Assembly: GCA_041441555.1 (NCBI GenBank)
Contig: JASDSW010000058.1
Span: 1 to 63,433 of the forward strand
Length of the DNA: 63,433 bases
Reading direction: 5' to 3'
Source of the DNA: Pseudaeromonas sp041441555
GTDB lineage: Bacteria; Pseudomonadota; Gammaproteobacteria; Enterobacterales; Aeromonadaceae
The notes under the pieces were generated by a model, which worked only from the letters and a program-made list of their open reading frames with translations, was not told where the DNA came from and did not search any database. The stretch's first letter is position 1. Every line of letters starts with the position of its first letter. Of this stretch, positions 25,333-33,563 are shown piece after piece. The position numbers and the translations under genes were made by a program.

Positions 25333-26313
25333 CTAGGCTGACGGCGCACCGCTCTGCGTCACCAGCGCCAGCAGCAGCTGGATATGAGCATCGCTGTCAT
25401 TGAGTGCCGGAATATAGCGATACTCGTCGCCACCGGCCGCCAGGAATATCTGCCGCCCCTCCTCGGCGATCTCTTCCAGGGTTTCCAGACAGTCGGCGGC
25501 AAAGCCTGGACAGAGGATATCCAGTCGCTTGACGCCGGAGCGCGCCAACCGCGCAAGCATCTCATCGGTATAGGGTTGCAACCAGGGCTCACGACCAAAG
25601 CGCGACTGGAAGGCCAGACTCCACTGCTCGGGGGCTAGTCCCAGCCGATCCGCCACTCGTTGGGCCGTTTGCCGACACTGCAAGGCATAGGGATCACCCC
25701 GCTCGGCATAACGCTCAGGAATGCCATGAAAGGAAAAGAGCAGATGACCCGGCTGCGGATGCTGCTGCCAGTGCTGCTGGATGCTCTGCACCAAGGCAGC
25801 GATATAGGCCGGATGGTCATGGTAATCGCCCAGCAGCCGCAGCGCTGGTACCCGGTGCTCTGCGGCCATCAGGCGAGCCCAGCCATCGAAAACCGAGGCC
25901 GTGGTGGTCGATGAATATTGCGGATAAAGCGGCAGCAGCAAGACATCGGTGACTCCTTGGCTGCGCAGTTGCTGCCAGGCCTGCGCCAAGGAGGGCTCTG
26001 CGTAACTCATCGCCAGCGCCACCGGCTCATCACGCCCCTGCGCCTGCAGGGCAGCCTGCAGCGCCTGTTGCTGCTGACGGCTCGTCACCAGCAGCGGGGA
26101 GCCGTCAGCCTGCCAGATCCGGGCGTAGGCCCGGGCGACCCGTCGGCTGCGCAGCGGCAAGATCACGCCATACAGCAGTGGCCACCACAGCCAACGGGGC
26201 AAGTCCACTACCCGGCGATCGCTCAGGAAGGGACGCAGAAAATTCCGAACGCCACCGGCCGTGGCGGCACTCGGCGTTCCCAGGTTGACCAGAATAATGC
26301 CGCGCTGTGCCAT
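25333..26313 (-). CDS. hemH: Ferrochelatase
   Basis: This is a 326-aa enzyme that inserts ferrous iron into protoporphyrin IX, the last step of haem synthesis. Recognisable parts are the N-terminus GIILVNLGTPSAA, YPQYSSTTTASVF, LLFSFHGIPERYAERGD (with the metal-binding His) and CPGFAADCLETLEEI. The length is normal for the family. AGGAG precedes the start. Its position after adk is conserved in Enterobacteria, but a terminator lies between the two genes here. Confidence 0.96.
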   Translation of the reverse strand: MAQRGIILVNLGTPSAATAGGVRNFLRPFLSDRRVVDLPRWLWWPLLYGVILPLRSRRVARAYARIWQADGSPLLVTSRQQQQALQAALQAQGRDEPVALAMSYAEPSLAQAWQQLRSQGVTDVLLLPLYPQYSSTTTASVFDGWARLMAAEHRVPALRLLGDYHDHPAYIAALVQSIQQHWQQHPQPGHLLFSFHGIPERYAERGDPYALQCRQTAQRVADRLGLAPEQWSLAFQSRFGREPWLQPYTDEMLARLARSGVKRLDILCPGFAADCLETLEEIAEEGRQIFLAAGGDEYRYIPALNDSDAHIQLLLALVTQSGAPSA

Positions 26314-26333
26314 CTCATCTCCTCGGACAAAAC

Positions 26334-26370
26334 TAAAAAAGGCGTCGGGATCGCTTCAGATCCGGACGCC
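26334..26370 (-). terminator. Terminator between adk and hemH
   Basis: On the minus strand GGCGTCCGGATC pairs with GATCCCGACGCC (one mismatch) and is followed by a T-run. It should end the adk transcript just upstream of hemH. Confidence 0.8.
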
Positions 26371-26399
26371 TTCCCCATGCGCTGATAGTGCCTGGCGAG

Positions 26400-27044
26400 T
26401 TAGCCGAGCAGTGCAGCCAGTTGCTGACTCACCGCATCGACGGCCTGAGTCCCATCCAGGCGTTCGTAGCGGGTCCGACCGGCAGCCGCCTCGGCCTTGT
26501 AGTAACCGACCAGCGGTTCGGTCTGCTGATGGTAGATGTCCAGACGCTTGCGCACCGTGGTCTCTTCATCATCGGCACGGATCACCAGATCCTCACCGGT
26601 CACATCATCCTTGCCTTCCACCTTGGGCGGGTTGAACACCACATGGTAGACACGACCCGAGCCCGGGTGCACCCGGCGACCGCTCATGCGCTTGACGATC
26701 TCTTCGTCCGGCACATCAAATTCCAGCACGAAGTCCACCATCACGCCGACGGCCTTCATCGCATCGGCCTGAGGAATGGTGCGCGGGAAACCATCCAGCA
26801 GGAAGCCCTTGGCACAGTCATCCTGTGCGATGCGCTCCTTGACCAGACCGATGATGATTTCATCGGAGACCAGTTGGCCCTTGTCCATGACCTCTTTGGC
26901 CTTCAAACCCAGGGGAGTTCCCGCCTTGATAGCGGCACGCAGCATGTCGCCGGTTGAGATCTGCGGAATGCCGTACTTATCCATCAGAAACTGGGCTTGC
27001 GTACCCTTACCAGCACCCGGAGCGCCGAGCAGAATAATGCGCAT
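26400..27044 (-). CDS. adk: Adenylate kinase
   Basis: This is a 214-aa enzyme that interconverts ATP and AMP with two ADP. The P-loop GAPGAGKGTQ lies at residues 7-16, the AMP-binding STGDMLRAAI follows, DGFPRT near 84-89 is present, and the LID domain begins around 120 (GRRVHPGSGRVYHVVF). The length and sequence are those of the long bacterial form without the four-Cys zinc site. It lies downstream of the cyclase gene with 55 bases between them. Confidence 0.97.
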   Translation of the reverse strand: MRIILLGAPGAGKGTQAQFLMDKYGIPQISTGDMLRAAIKAGTPLGLKAKEVMDKGQLVSDEIIIGLVKERIAQDDCAKGFLLDGFPRTIPQADAMKAVGVMVDFVLEFDVPDEEIVKRMSGRRVHPGSGRVYHVVFNPPKVEGKDDVTGEDLVIRADDEETTVRKRLDIYHQQTEPLVGYYKAEAAAGRTRYERLDGTQAVDAVSQQLAALLG

Positions 27045-27099
27045 GGAATAATCCCCTTAGATTTATGCAGTTAACGTCAATGTTCTCAAGAGGCGAAAA

Positions 27100-29175
27100 C
27101 TACACGCTTTCGGCCGAATGCTCAAGCCTTTGGTCGTTTGCGGAGCGTTTGCGCTCATAGTAGGCCTGCTTTTGCTGATACATGGCCTTATCCGCCATCT
27201 TGTAGAGCAACGAGAATGGCGTATGCATACTATCTGCATAACCAACGCTAAAGCTGATGCCGTGCTCCCGACCCGCCAGACTCGCTGGCCGGAACTGGCT
27301 CTCCACCAGCCGCTGCAATAATTCGTCGTGGCAGCGGACCCCCTCGCCCTCCAGCAGGATGACAAATTCATCCCCGCCGATCCGGTACAAGGAGGCCGGC
27401 AGATCCTGAATGCAGTTGCGCAACCGACTGGCCACGGTCCGCAGCAGGGCATCCCCGGCTTCGTGGCCCCGCGTATCGTTGAGATCCTTCAAGCCGTTGA
27501 CGTCGATCAGGAACAGACCCGCCTCCTTGTCCAGCGAGGTTTCGAGTCCCGCCATGGTCTGATCGAAGGCGATCCGGTTGCCTAGTCCCGTCAGACCATC
27601 GGTGCGGGCCCAGAAGGCCAGACGGGTCGTCAAGGCCCGATTTTCCAGGAAGCTGCTGAGTTCACGGGCAAACAGCAGCATTCCCTTGAGCTCCTCTTCA
27701 CGCATATTCGGCGTCTGGAACATCAGCCAGCCGCCGCCAAAGGGGGGTGGCAGCGGGATGGTGTAGATACCATCGCTGAAGTGGTAATCGGTGTCATCGA
27801 TCGCAGCCGGCAACAGAGGATCGCCCACAAAGTCCGGATGGCGATAGGAGACCATGGCCCCCTGGTTTTCACTCAGCCCCAGCATGAACGGCACATTCAA
27901 TTCACAGGCGTGCAGCCGTTTGATTACCGCATTGAGCACCGTCGAATCGGAGCTTTCACTGCTGAGCTCCTGTCGCAGGTGGATCACCTGGTTGTAGATA
28001 CGATTGCTGATCTCGATACGCTGCAAACTCAGCGCCAGTTTATTGGTCCGCTCCTCGACCTTCTCCTCGAGGCTCTGGTTCAACTGAGTCAGCTCCAGCA
28101 GATAACCATCCTTCTCGCTGGCCAGCGCCGCCAAATCCCGGTTATTACTCTCCAGCGTGGTCAGCTGTTGGCGGATCCTCGATTGCATGTCGATCAGCAA
28201 CCGTTCGGTGTGGGCAAACTCCCAAATGCGCGAGGTGGTCTTCTCCACCAGCTGCCCGGCCTCCATCCGCTGGATGATGCCGTACAAGACGTTGAAGGCG
28301 CGGAAGATCGGTCGGGAAAATAGCACCAGCAGAAAACTAAGCACCAGCATGACCACCAGTTGATAACTGATGAAAGGACGGATCGCCTCGGTGACGGCCG
28401 AGCTCATGCTCTGCGGCGAACGGCTCACCTTGATGAATAGATTGACGCTCGGCGAATAGTCCTTCTCCCCGATGATCAGACGTTCACTCTGACTGATTTG
28501 ACCAGGCTCATCCGGCGGCAAGGCGACCCCCAACTGGGTGATGGAGGCATGTTCCTTGGGGCTGGGACTCGCCGCATACTCCAGCATGTTGCTAAAAGGC
28601 ACCACGGCAATCAGGAATCCTTGTAGGGAGTCACTATTGCGCACCACCACGCTGTTGACGATGGAGACGAAGACCAGCGCCCGGTTATCGCTGCCCGGGG
28701 CAAAATCCGCCGAGTCGATGACCACGACCCGACCGCCGGTGACTCCGGCCTCATAGGCCCGATCCAGGTTACGCAGCAACTCGCGGATCTCGTTGCTCTT
28801 CTCAATGGGCCGGATCCGGCCACCGAAGTTTTCGCGCACCCGACCATCCCGCGAGACCAGGTAGAGGGAGGAAACCAGACCATAGCGATTGATGAATGAC
28901 TCGAACCGGTCGCGCACCTGGCTGCTGTAGAAGACGCTGGAGACCCCCTTGATGACAGTCTCATGGCCGGTCAGCAGACGCAAACCACCGGTGATGGCAC
29001 GCACCTCGTTGTCGAGTCGTTCCTTGGTGACCGCAACTTCACTGTTCAGCTGCGTCAACAACGCCTGAGTCGCAAACTGCTTGAGTCCCTGATAGTGGAT
29101 GAAACTCAGCACCAGTAGCGGCGCAATGATCATGCAAAGCAACAATAAAACAAGAAACCGACTCAGTCGGATCAT
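27100..29175 (-). CDS. Membrane diguanylate cyclase with periplasmic sensor
   Basis: This is a 691-aa cyclase. TM1 (about 6-28) and TM2 (about 275-297) enclose a periplasmic region of about 240 residues resembling a Cache-type sensor. A HAMP-like linker (about 300-350), a coiled coil (about 350-400), a second sensor-like region and a C-terminal GGDEF domain follow, with RIGGDEF at 598-604. The active site is intact, so it should make cyclic di-GMP. I see no RxxD inhibitory site at the usual position before GGDEF. Its ATG overlaps the stop of the solute-binding protein gene (ATGA). The pair resembles NspS-MbaA of Vibrio, where a binding protein controls a membrane c-di-GMP enzyme. Confidence 0.88.
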   Translation of the reverse strand: MIRLSRFLVLLLLCMIIAPLLVLSFIHYQGLKQFATQALLTQLNSEVAVTKERLDNEVRAITGGLRLLTGHETVIKGVSSVFYSSQVRDRFESFINRYGLVSSLYLVSRDGRVRENFGGRIRPIEKSNEIRELLRNLDRAYEAGVTGGRVVVIDSADFAPGSDNRALVFVSIVNSVVVRNSDSLQGFLIAVVPFSNMLEYAASPSPKEHASITQLGVALPPDEPGQISQSERLIIGEKDYSPSVNLFIKVSRSPQSMSSAVTEAIRPFISYQLVVMLVLSFLLVLFSRPIFRAFNVLYGIIQRMEAGQLVEKTTSRIWEFAHTERLLIDMQSRIRQQLTTLESNNRDLAALASEKDGYLLELTQLNQSLEEKVEERTNKLALSLQRIEISNRIYNQVIHLRQELSSESSDSTVLNAVIKRLHACELNVPFMLGLSENQGAMVSYRHPDFVGDPLLPAAIDDTDYHFSDGIYTIPLPPPFGGGWLMFQTPNMREEELKGMLLFARELSSFLENRALTTRLAFWARTDGLTGLGNRIAFDQTMAGLETSLDKEAGLFLIDVNGLKDLNDTRGHEAGDALLRTVASRLRNCIQDLPASLYRIGGDEFVILLEGEGVRCHDELLQRLVESQFRPASLAGREHGISFSVGYADSMHTPFSLLYKMADKAMYQQKQAYYERKRSANDQRLEHSAESV

Positions 29176-30278
29176 TGCTCAAATCCTTCTTCTTCAGCCA
29201 AGGACTGCATCATGTGCGCTGCTTCCTGAGCGTTATATTCACCGGCCAAAAAAAGCTTCAGGGCTTTGCCCATCACCAGCCAGACCACCAGCATCTTGCG
29301 TTCGTTCGGCATGGCCCGGCTCAGCTCCAACTGACGATGCAATGTCTTCATGTCATCCGTCATGCTGGCCGCCATCGCTTTGGCCACTCGATTGACCGAG
29401 GGGAACAGCTTGGAACGCAGGTATAACGAACGCTGGCTCTGATCAGACAACAAAAAACGTCCCAACTCAACCGCAGCCTGCCGTTTTGCCGGACTTATCC
29501 CAGCGCGCACCGCGAGCACATAGGAGCTGCTGAGCGGTTGCATGGGACGCCCCTGCAGGGTCGGCAACACGGCCACCCCCAGTTTCTCGCCCAACACCTC
29601 ATGCAGCATCTGGTATGCCCAATCGCCATCGATGAGATACGAAACTTCCCCCTTGATGAAGGCCTGCTCGTTGCACAAGAGTTCACAGTCACTGGCCGGG
29701 AAACGGGCCACCGCCTGTTGGTAGGCCGCCAGCGCCTTGCCCATCTGTGGGGTATTGAGGGTAAATTTGCCGTCAGCCAATGGCCAGCCCCCCTGCGCCG
29801 TCAAAAACGGCATAAACCAGAAGGCCTGATCCCGCGGCCAAGCCAACTGCTTATCCGGGATCGCTTCCAGGCTCGCGGAGGGGCTGACCAGATCCCGCCG
29901 GTAATACATTACCAGTTGATTGCCCATGCTGATGGGCAGCCCGTACCACTGCCCCTCCAAATAGCCATCAGAACGCAGACCAAACTCGGCAGCAATCGCG
30001 GCAGGCCAGGCGGCCAGCTCATACTCCTGCTGATTGCTGATCTGATCGCTGGGGATGAAATAGAGATCCGGCAACAAGACCGACGACAGCACCTGATCGC
30101 GAAATCGGTCGGCGCGAAAATGTTGCTGAACCACGGTGTGGCCGGTCTGTTGGGTAAAGCGATCCAACTCCGGTTTGAGATGCTCGAGACTATGGCCATT
30201 CCACAGCGTCAGGGTTTCTGCGCTCACCGACAGCCCCAGGCTGAACGTGATAACCATCAGGAGAGAAAACAGACGCAT
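29172..30278 (-). CDS. Periplasmic solute-binding protein paired with a cyclase
   Basis: This is a 368-aa protein of the SBP_bac_1 (maltose/carbohydrate) family. A Sec signal peptide with likely cleavage after SVSA is followed by the mature start ETLTLWNGHSLEHL. The middle contains the family pattern GQWYGLPISMGNQLVMYYRRDL and GEVSYLIDGDWAYQML. No ABC permease or ATPase gene is nearby; its partner is the coupled diguanylate cyclase. It probably senses a ligand and passes the signal to the periplasmic domain of the cyclase. The ligand cannot be read from the sequence. ATG 30278 has AAGGAG six bases upstream. Confidence 0.85.
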   Translation of the reverse strand: MRLFSLLMVITFSLGLSVSAETLTLWNGHSLEHLKPELDRFTQQTGHTVVQQHFRADRFRDQVLSSVLLPDLYFIPSDQISNQQEYELAAWPAAIAAEFGLRSDGYLEGQWYGLPISMGNQLVMYYRRDLVSPSASLEAIPDKQLAWPRDQAFWFMPFLTAQGGWPLADGKFTLNTPQMGKALAAYQQAVARFPASDCELLCNEQAFIKGEVSYLIDGDWAYQMLHEVLGEKLGVAVLPTLQGRPMQPLSSSYVLAVRAGISPAKRQAAVELGRFLLSDQSQRSLYLRSKLFPSVNRVAKAMAASMTDDMKTLHRQLELSRAMPNERKMLVVWLVMGKALKLFLAGEYNAQEAAHMMQSLAEEEGFEQ

Positions 30279-30486
30279 GGCGATCTCCTTGAAAGAAGCG
30301 TTATTGACAATTGTTTCACTCAGAAGATTCATCGCAATGACTTGTTCACCAAGATGTGACTGTGGGACCTCTTGCAGATCATGGCAGCATCCGCCCCATC
30401 CTCTGCTTATCTACTCATTCTAGCCATTGAACATCCGGCCACCTTGAACCCGGCGTTAACAATGCGCCAGAACGGTCGCCAACGGG

Positions 30487-30516
30487 CAAAAAAAAGCCGC
30501 GCATCATGCGCGGCTT
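30487..30516 (-). terminator. htpG terminator
   Basis: On the minus strand an 11-bp perfect stem (AAGCCGCGCAT with ATGCGCGGCTT, one-base centre) is followed by eight Ts. It ends the htpG transcript. Confidence 0.92.
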
Positions 30517-30542
30517 GGCGATTGAGATAATAAACGTGCCAC

Positions 30543-32453
30543 TTAGCCCATCAGCAGGCGGTTGACCCGGGCGACAAAGCCGGACGGATCCTGCAAGCCG
30601 CCCTGTTCGGCCAGCTGTGCTTGCTCCAGCAGCAGATCGCACCATTCGGTAAACAACGCCTCATCGCTGATGCCATCGATGCGCTTGAGCAGGGCGTGTT
30701 CTGGGTTGAGCTCCAGAATAAACTTCTGCTCCGGCACCTTCTGCCCCGCGGCCTGCATCAGCTTCATCATGTGGCTGCTCATGCCGTGGGCATCGGTGAC
30801 CACGCAGCTTGGAGTAGAGGTCAGACGATGGCTGATGCGCACCTCCTTGACCTTGTCTCCCAGCGCCTTGCGAACCCGCTCGACCAGCGGTTGGTGCGCC
30901 TCGGCCAGCGACTCCTGATGTTTACGGCTCTCTTCATCCTCGAGATCGCCCAATTGCAGATCGCCCTGGGTCACCGAGACAAACTGCTTGCCATCAAATT
31001 CGGTCAGATGGCTCATCAACCACTCGTCGATACGCTCCCACAACAGCAGGACTTCGACCCCCTTCTGACGCAACAGCTCCAGGTGCGGGCTCTTGCTGGC
31101 GGCGGCATAGTTGTCGGCGATGATGTAGTAGATCTTGCTCTGCTTCTCCTTCATCCGGCCCACGTACTCTTCGAGACTGACGCTCGGGACATCGGAGTCG
31201 GTATGCGTCGAGGCAAAGCGCAGCAGCTTGGCGATCTCCTCCTTGTGGGCGTAGTCCTCGGCTGGCCCCTCTTTGAGCACATTGCCGAATTCTCCCCAGA
31301 AGCGCTGATACTTGTCGCTGTCCTCTTTGGCCAGCTTGCCCAGCATGCCTAACACCCGCTTGGTGCAGGCTTTGCGCAACTGCGCCGTCACCTTGTTGTC
31401 CTGCAGGATTTCCCGGGAGAGGTTCAACGGCAGATCGTTGGTGTCCAGCACCCCTTTGACGAAGCGCAGGTAGGTAGGCATGAACTGCTCGGCGTCGTCC
31501 ATGATGAAGACCCGCTGCACATACAGCTTCAGGCCATGCTTCTGCTCGCGATTCCACAGATCCCAAGGGGCCCGGGCCGGGACATACAGCAGGCTGGTGT
31601 ACTCCTGATTCCCCTCCACCTTGTTGTGAGACCAGGCCAGCGCCTCTTCAAAGTCGTGGCTGATGTGCTTGTAGAACTCCTGGTACTCCTCGTCCTTGAT
31701 ATCGCGAGGGGTCCGGGTCCAGAGCGCGGTGGCGCGGTTGACCTGCTTCCACTGCCCTTCACTGACGCTTTTCTCTTCCCCTTCGGCCGGCTCTTGCGCC
31801 TCGGGTTTCTCCCACAGCTCGACCGGAATGCTGATGTGATCGGAATACTTGCCGATCACCGAGCGCAGGCGCCAGTCGTCGAGGAACTCGCTCTCCTCTT
31901 CCTTCAGATGGAGGATCACGTCGGTGCCGCGTGAGCTCTTGTGAATATCGGCCACGGTGAAGGAGCCTGAACCATCCGACTCCCAGCAGACGCCACGCTC
32001 GGCGGCTTCACCCGCGCCGCGGCTGTGCACCGTCACCTTGTCGGCGACGATGAAGGCCGAGTAGAAGCCGACGCCAAACTGGCCGATCAGCTGAGAGTCG
32101 CGGGCCTGATCGCCCGACAGGTGACTGAAAAACTCGGCGGTGCCGGAGCGGGCAATGGTTCCCAGATGCTCGATGGCCTGATCGCGGGTCATGCCAATGC
32201 CGTTGTCGGAGATGGTCAGGGTCCGCTTCTCCTGGTCAAGGATCAGTCGAACCCGCAGTTGACCGTCATCTTCGTACAAAGAGGGCTCGGAGAGCGCCTT
32301 GAAACGCAGCTTGTCGGCCGCATCGGCCGCATTGGAGATGAGCTCGCGCAGGAAGACTTCTTTGTTGGAATAGAGGCTGTGCGCCATCAGGCTCAGCAGT
32401 TGTTTGACTTCGGTCTGAAACCCGTGGGTTTCGGTATGCATGGCTTCGGTCAT
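30543..32453 (-). CDS. htpG: Hsp90 chaperone HtpG
   Basis: This is a 636-aa Hsp90 homologue. The GHKL ATP-binding domain has FLRELISNAADAADKLRF, then DNGIGM and GQFGVGFYSAFIVAD; the middle domain includes QRVFIMDDAEQFMPTYLRFVKG-like sequence with the family's LPLNLSREILQ. The bacterial form lacks the charged linker and the MEEVD tail. It helps late folding under stress. ATG 32453 has AAGGA upstream. It follows recR on the same strand with 102 bases between them and has its own strong terminator. Confidence 0.97.
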   Translation of the reverse strand: MTEAMHTETHGFQTEVKQLLSLMAHSLYSNKEVFLRELISNAADAADKLRFKALSEPSLYEDDGQLRVRLILDQEKRTLTISDNGIGMTRDQAIEHLGTIARSGTAEFFSHLSGDQARDSQLIGQFGVGFYSAFIVADKVTVHSRGAGEAAERGVCWESDGSGSFTVADIHKSSRGTDVILHLKEEESEFLDDWRLRSVIGKYSDHISIPVELWEKPEAQEPAEGEEKSVSEGQWKQVNRATALWTRTPRDIKDEEYQEFYKHISHDFEEALAWSHNKVEGNQEYTSLLYVPARAPWDLWNREQKHGLKLYVQRVFIMDDAEQFMPTYLRFVKGVLDTNDLPLNLSREILQDNKVTAQLRKACTKRVLGMLGKLAKEDSDKYQRFWGEFGNVLKEGPAEDYAHKEEIAKLLRFASTHTDSDVPSVSLEEYVGRMKEKQSKIYYIIADNYAAASKSPHLELLRQKGVEVLLLWERIDEWLMSHLTEFDGKQFVSVTQGDLQLGDLEDEESRKHQESLAEAHQPLVERVRKALGDKVKEVRISHRLTSTPSCVVTDAHGMSSHMMKLMQAAGQKVPEQKFILELNPEHALLKRIDGISDEALFTEWCDLLLEQAQLAEQGGLQDPSGFVARVNRLLMG

Positions 32454-32555
32454 GGATGCTTTCCTTGTGAATGTGACAATCACGACAGGAAGCTAAATGG
32501 GGACTGGGCGGCCATTTTCAACCCCGGCAGCAAACCGGGATTGAAAAATGTGAAC

Positions 32556-33158
32556 TTATTCCAGGGGACGTCGGCCGCTGAGCGAATGAGACAGGGTGGT
32601 GCCATCCACCAGCTCCAGTTCGCCCCCCACGGGTACACCGTGGGCGATGCGGGTCACCGCCACACCGGCCTGACGGGCCAGATTGGCAATATAAAACGCG
32701 GTGGCATCGCCCTCGATGGTGGGATTGGTCGCCAGGATCAGCTCGTCCAGCGGCTCCTGCTGCAACCGCTGCTCCAGCAAATCGAGTCCCAGCTCCCGCG
32801 GGCCAATGCCATCCAGCGGCGACAGATGTCCCATCAGCACAAAGTACCGACCCGAGTAGAGATGAGTCTGCTCCAGCGCCGCCACATCGGCCGGTGACTC
32901 GACCACGCAGAGCTGCCGTTTCTCGGCTCGTTTCGGATTGGCGCAGATCTCGCACAGCTCGTTTTCGGTAAAGGTCCGGCACTGCTGGCAGTGGCCGATC
33001 TCGGTCAGGGCACGCTCCAGAGTGCGGGCCAGCTTCTGGCCCCGGGGACGCTCACGCTCCAGCAGTTGAAAGGCCATGCGCTGGGCTGACTTGGGGCCGA
33101 CGCCCGGCAACACCTGCAGCTCACGGATCAGCTCATCAAGCAAGGGGCTGAATTTCAT
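32556..33158 (-). CDS. recR: Recombination mediator RecR
   Basis: This is a 200-aa protein that acts with RecF and RecO to load RecA at gaps. It shows an N-terminal HhH motif (LPGVGPKSAQRMAFQLL), the four-Cys zinc finger (CQQCRTFTENELCEIC) near 57-72, and a Toprim domain with VVESPADVAALE and the VTRIAHGVPVGG region. ATG 33158 has GGAG upstream. It lies downstream of ybaB, its usual neighbour. Confidence 0.96.
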   Translation of the reverse strand: MKFSPLLDELIRELQVLPGVGPKSAQRMAFQLLERERPRGQKLARTLERALTEIGHCQQCRTFTENELCEICANPKRAEKRQLCVVESPADVAALEQTHLYSGRYFVLMGHLSPLDGIGPRELGLDLLEQRLQQEPLDELILATNPTIEGDATAFYIANLARQAGVAVTRIAHGVPVGGELELVDGTTLSHSLSGRRPLE

Positions 33159-33178
33159 CGGTGACTCCACAACGACAA

Positions 33179-33198
33179 AGGCGGGGTTGCCCCCGCCT
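33179..33198. terminator. G+C hairpin between ybaB and recR
   Basis: AGGCGGGG-TTGC-CCCCGCCT forms a perfect 8-bp stem. On the minus strand only TTTG follows, so termination would be weak; it may tune recR expression. Confidence 0.5.
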
Positions 33199-33206
33199 CT
33201 GGTGAC

Positions 33207-33536
33207 TTAGAAGGGCATCTTGAAACCAGGCGGCAGTTGCATGCCACCGGTCAGCTCGCCCATCTTGCTCTTGTTCTGCTCTTCCACCCGACGTACCGCA
33301 TCGTTGAAGGCCGCCGCGATCAGATCTTCGAGCATCTCCTGATCATCCTCCATCAGACTCGGATCGATGGCGACCCGGCGCACGCTGTGGCTACCAGTCA
33401 TGGTGACCTTGACCAGACCGGCTCCGGATTCACCGACCACTTCCATCTGGGCCAGCTCTTCTTGCATCTTCTGCATGCGATCTTGCATGGCTTGCGCCTG
33501 CTTCATCAGATTACCGATTCCACCTTTCCCAAACAT
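33207..33536 (-). CDS. ybaB: YbaB/EbfC nucleoid-associated protein
   Basis: This is a 109-aa DNA-binding protein of the YbaB/EbfC family. The sequence GGIGNLMKQAQAMQDRMQKMQEELAQMEV gives the long N-terminal helix, and the core has VKVTMTGSHSVRRVAIDPSLM. It dimerises and coats DNA. It lies 27 bases after dnaX, in the conserved dnaX-ybaB-recR order. Confidence 0.96.
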   Translation of the reverse strand: MFGKGGIGNLMKQAQAMQDRMQKMQEELAQMEVVGESGAGLVKVTMTGSHSVRRVAIDPSLMEDDQEMLEDLIAAAFNDAVRRVEEQNKSKMGELTGGMQLPPGFKMPF

Positions 33537-33563
33537 GCTTCTTCTCTTCTGTTGAGGTTATGC

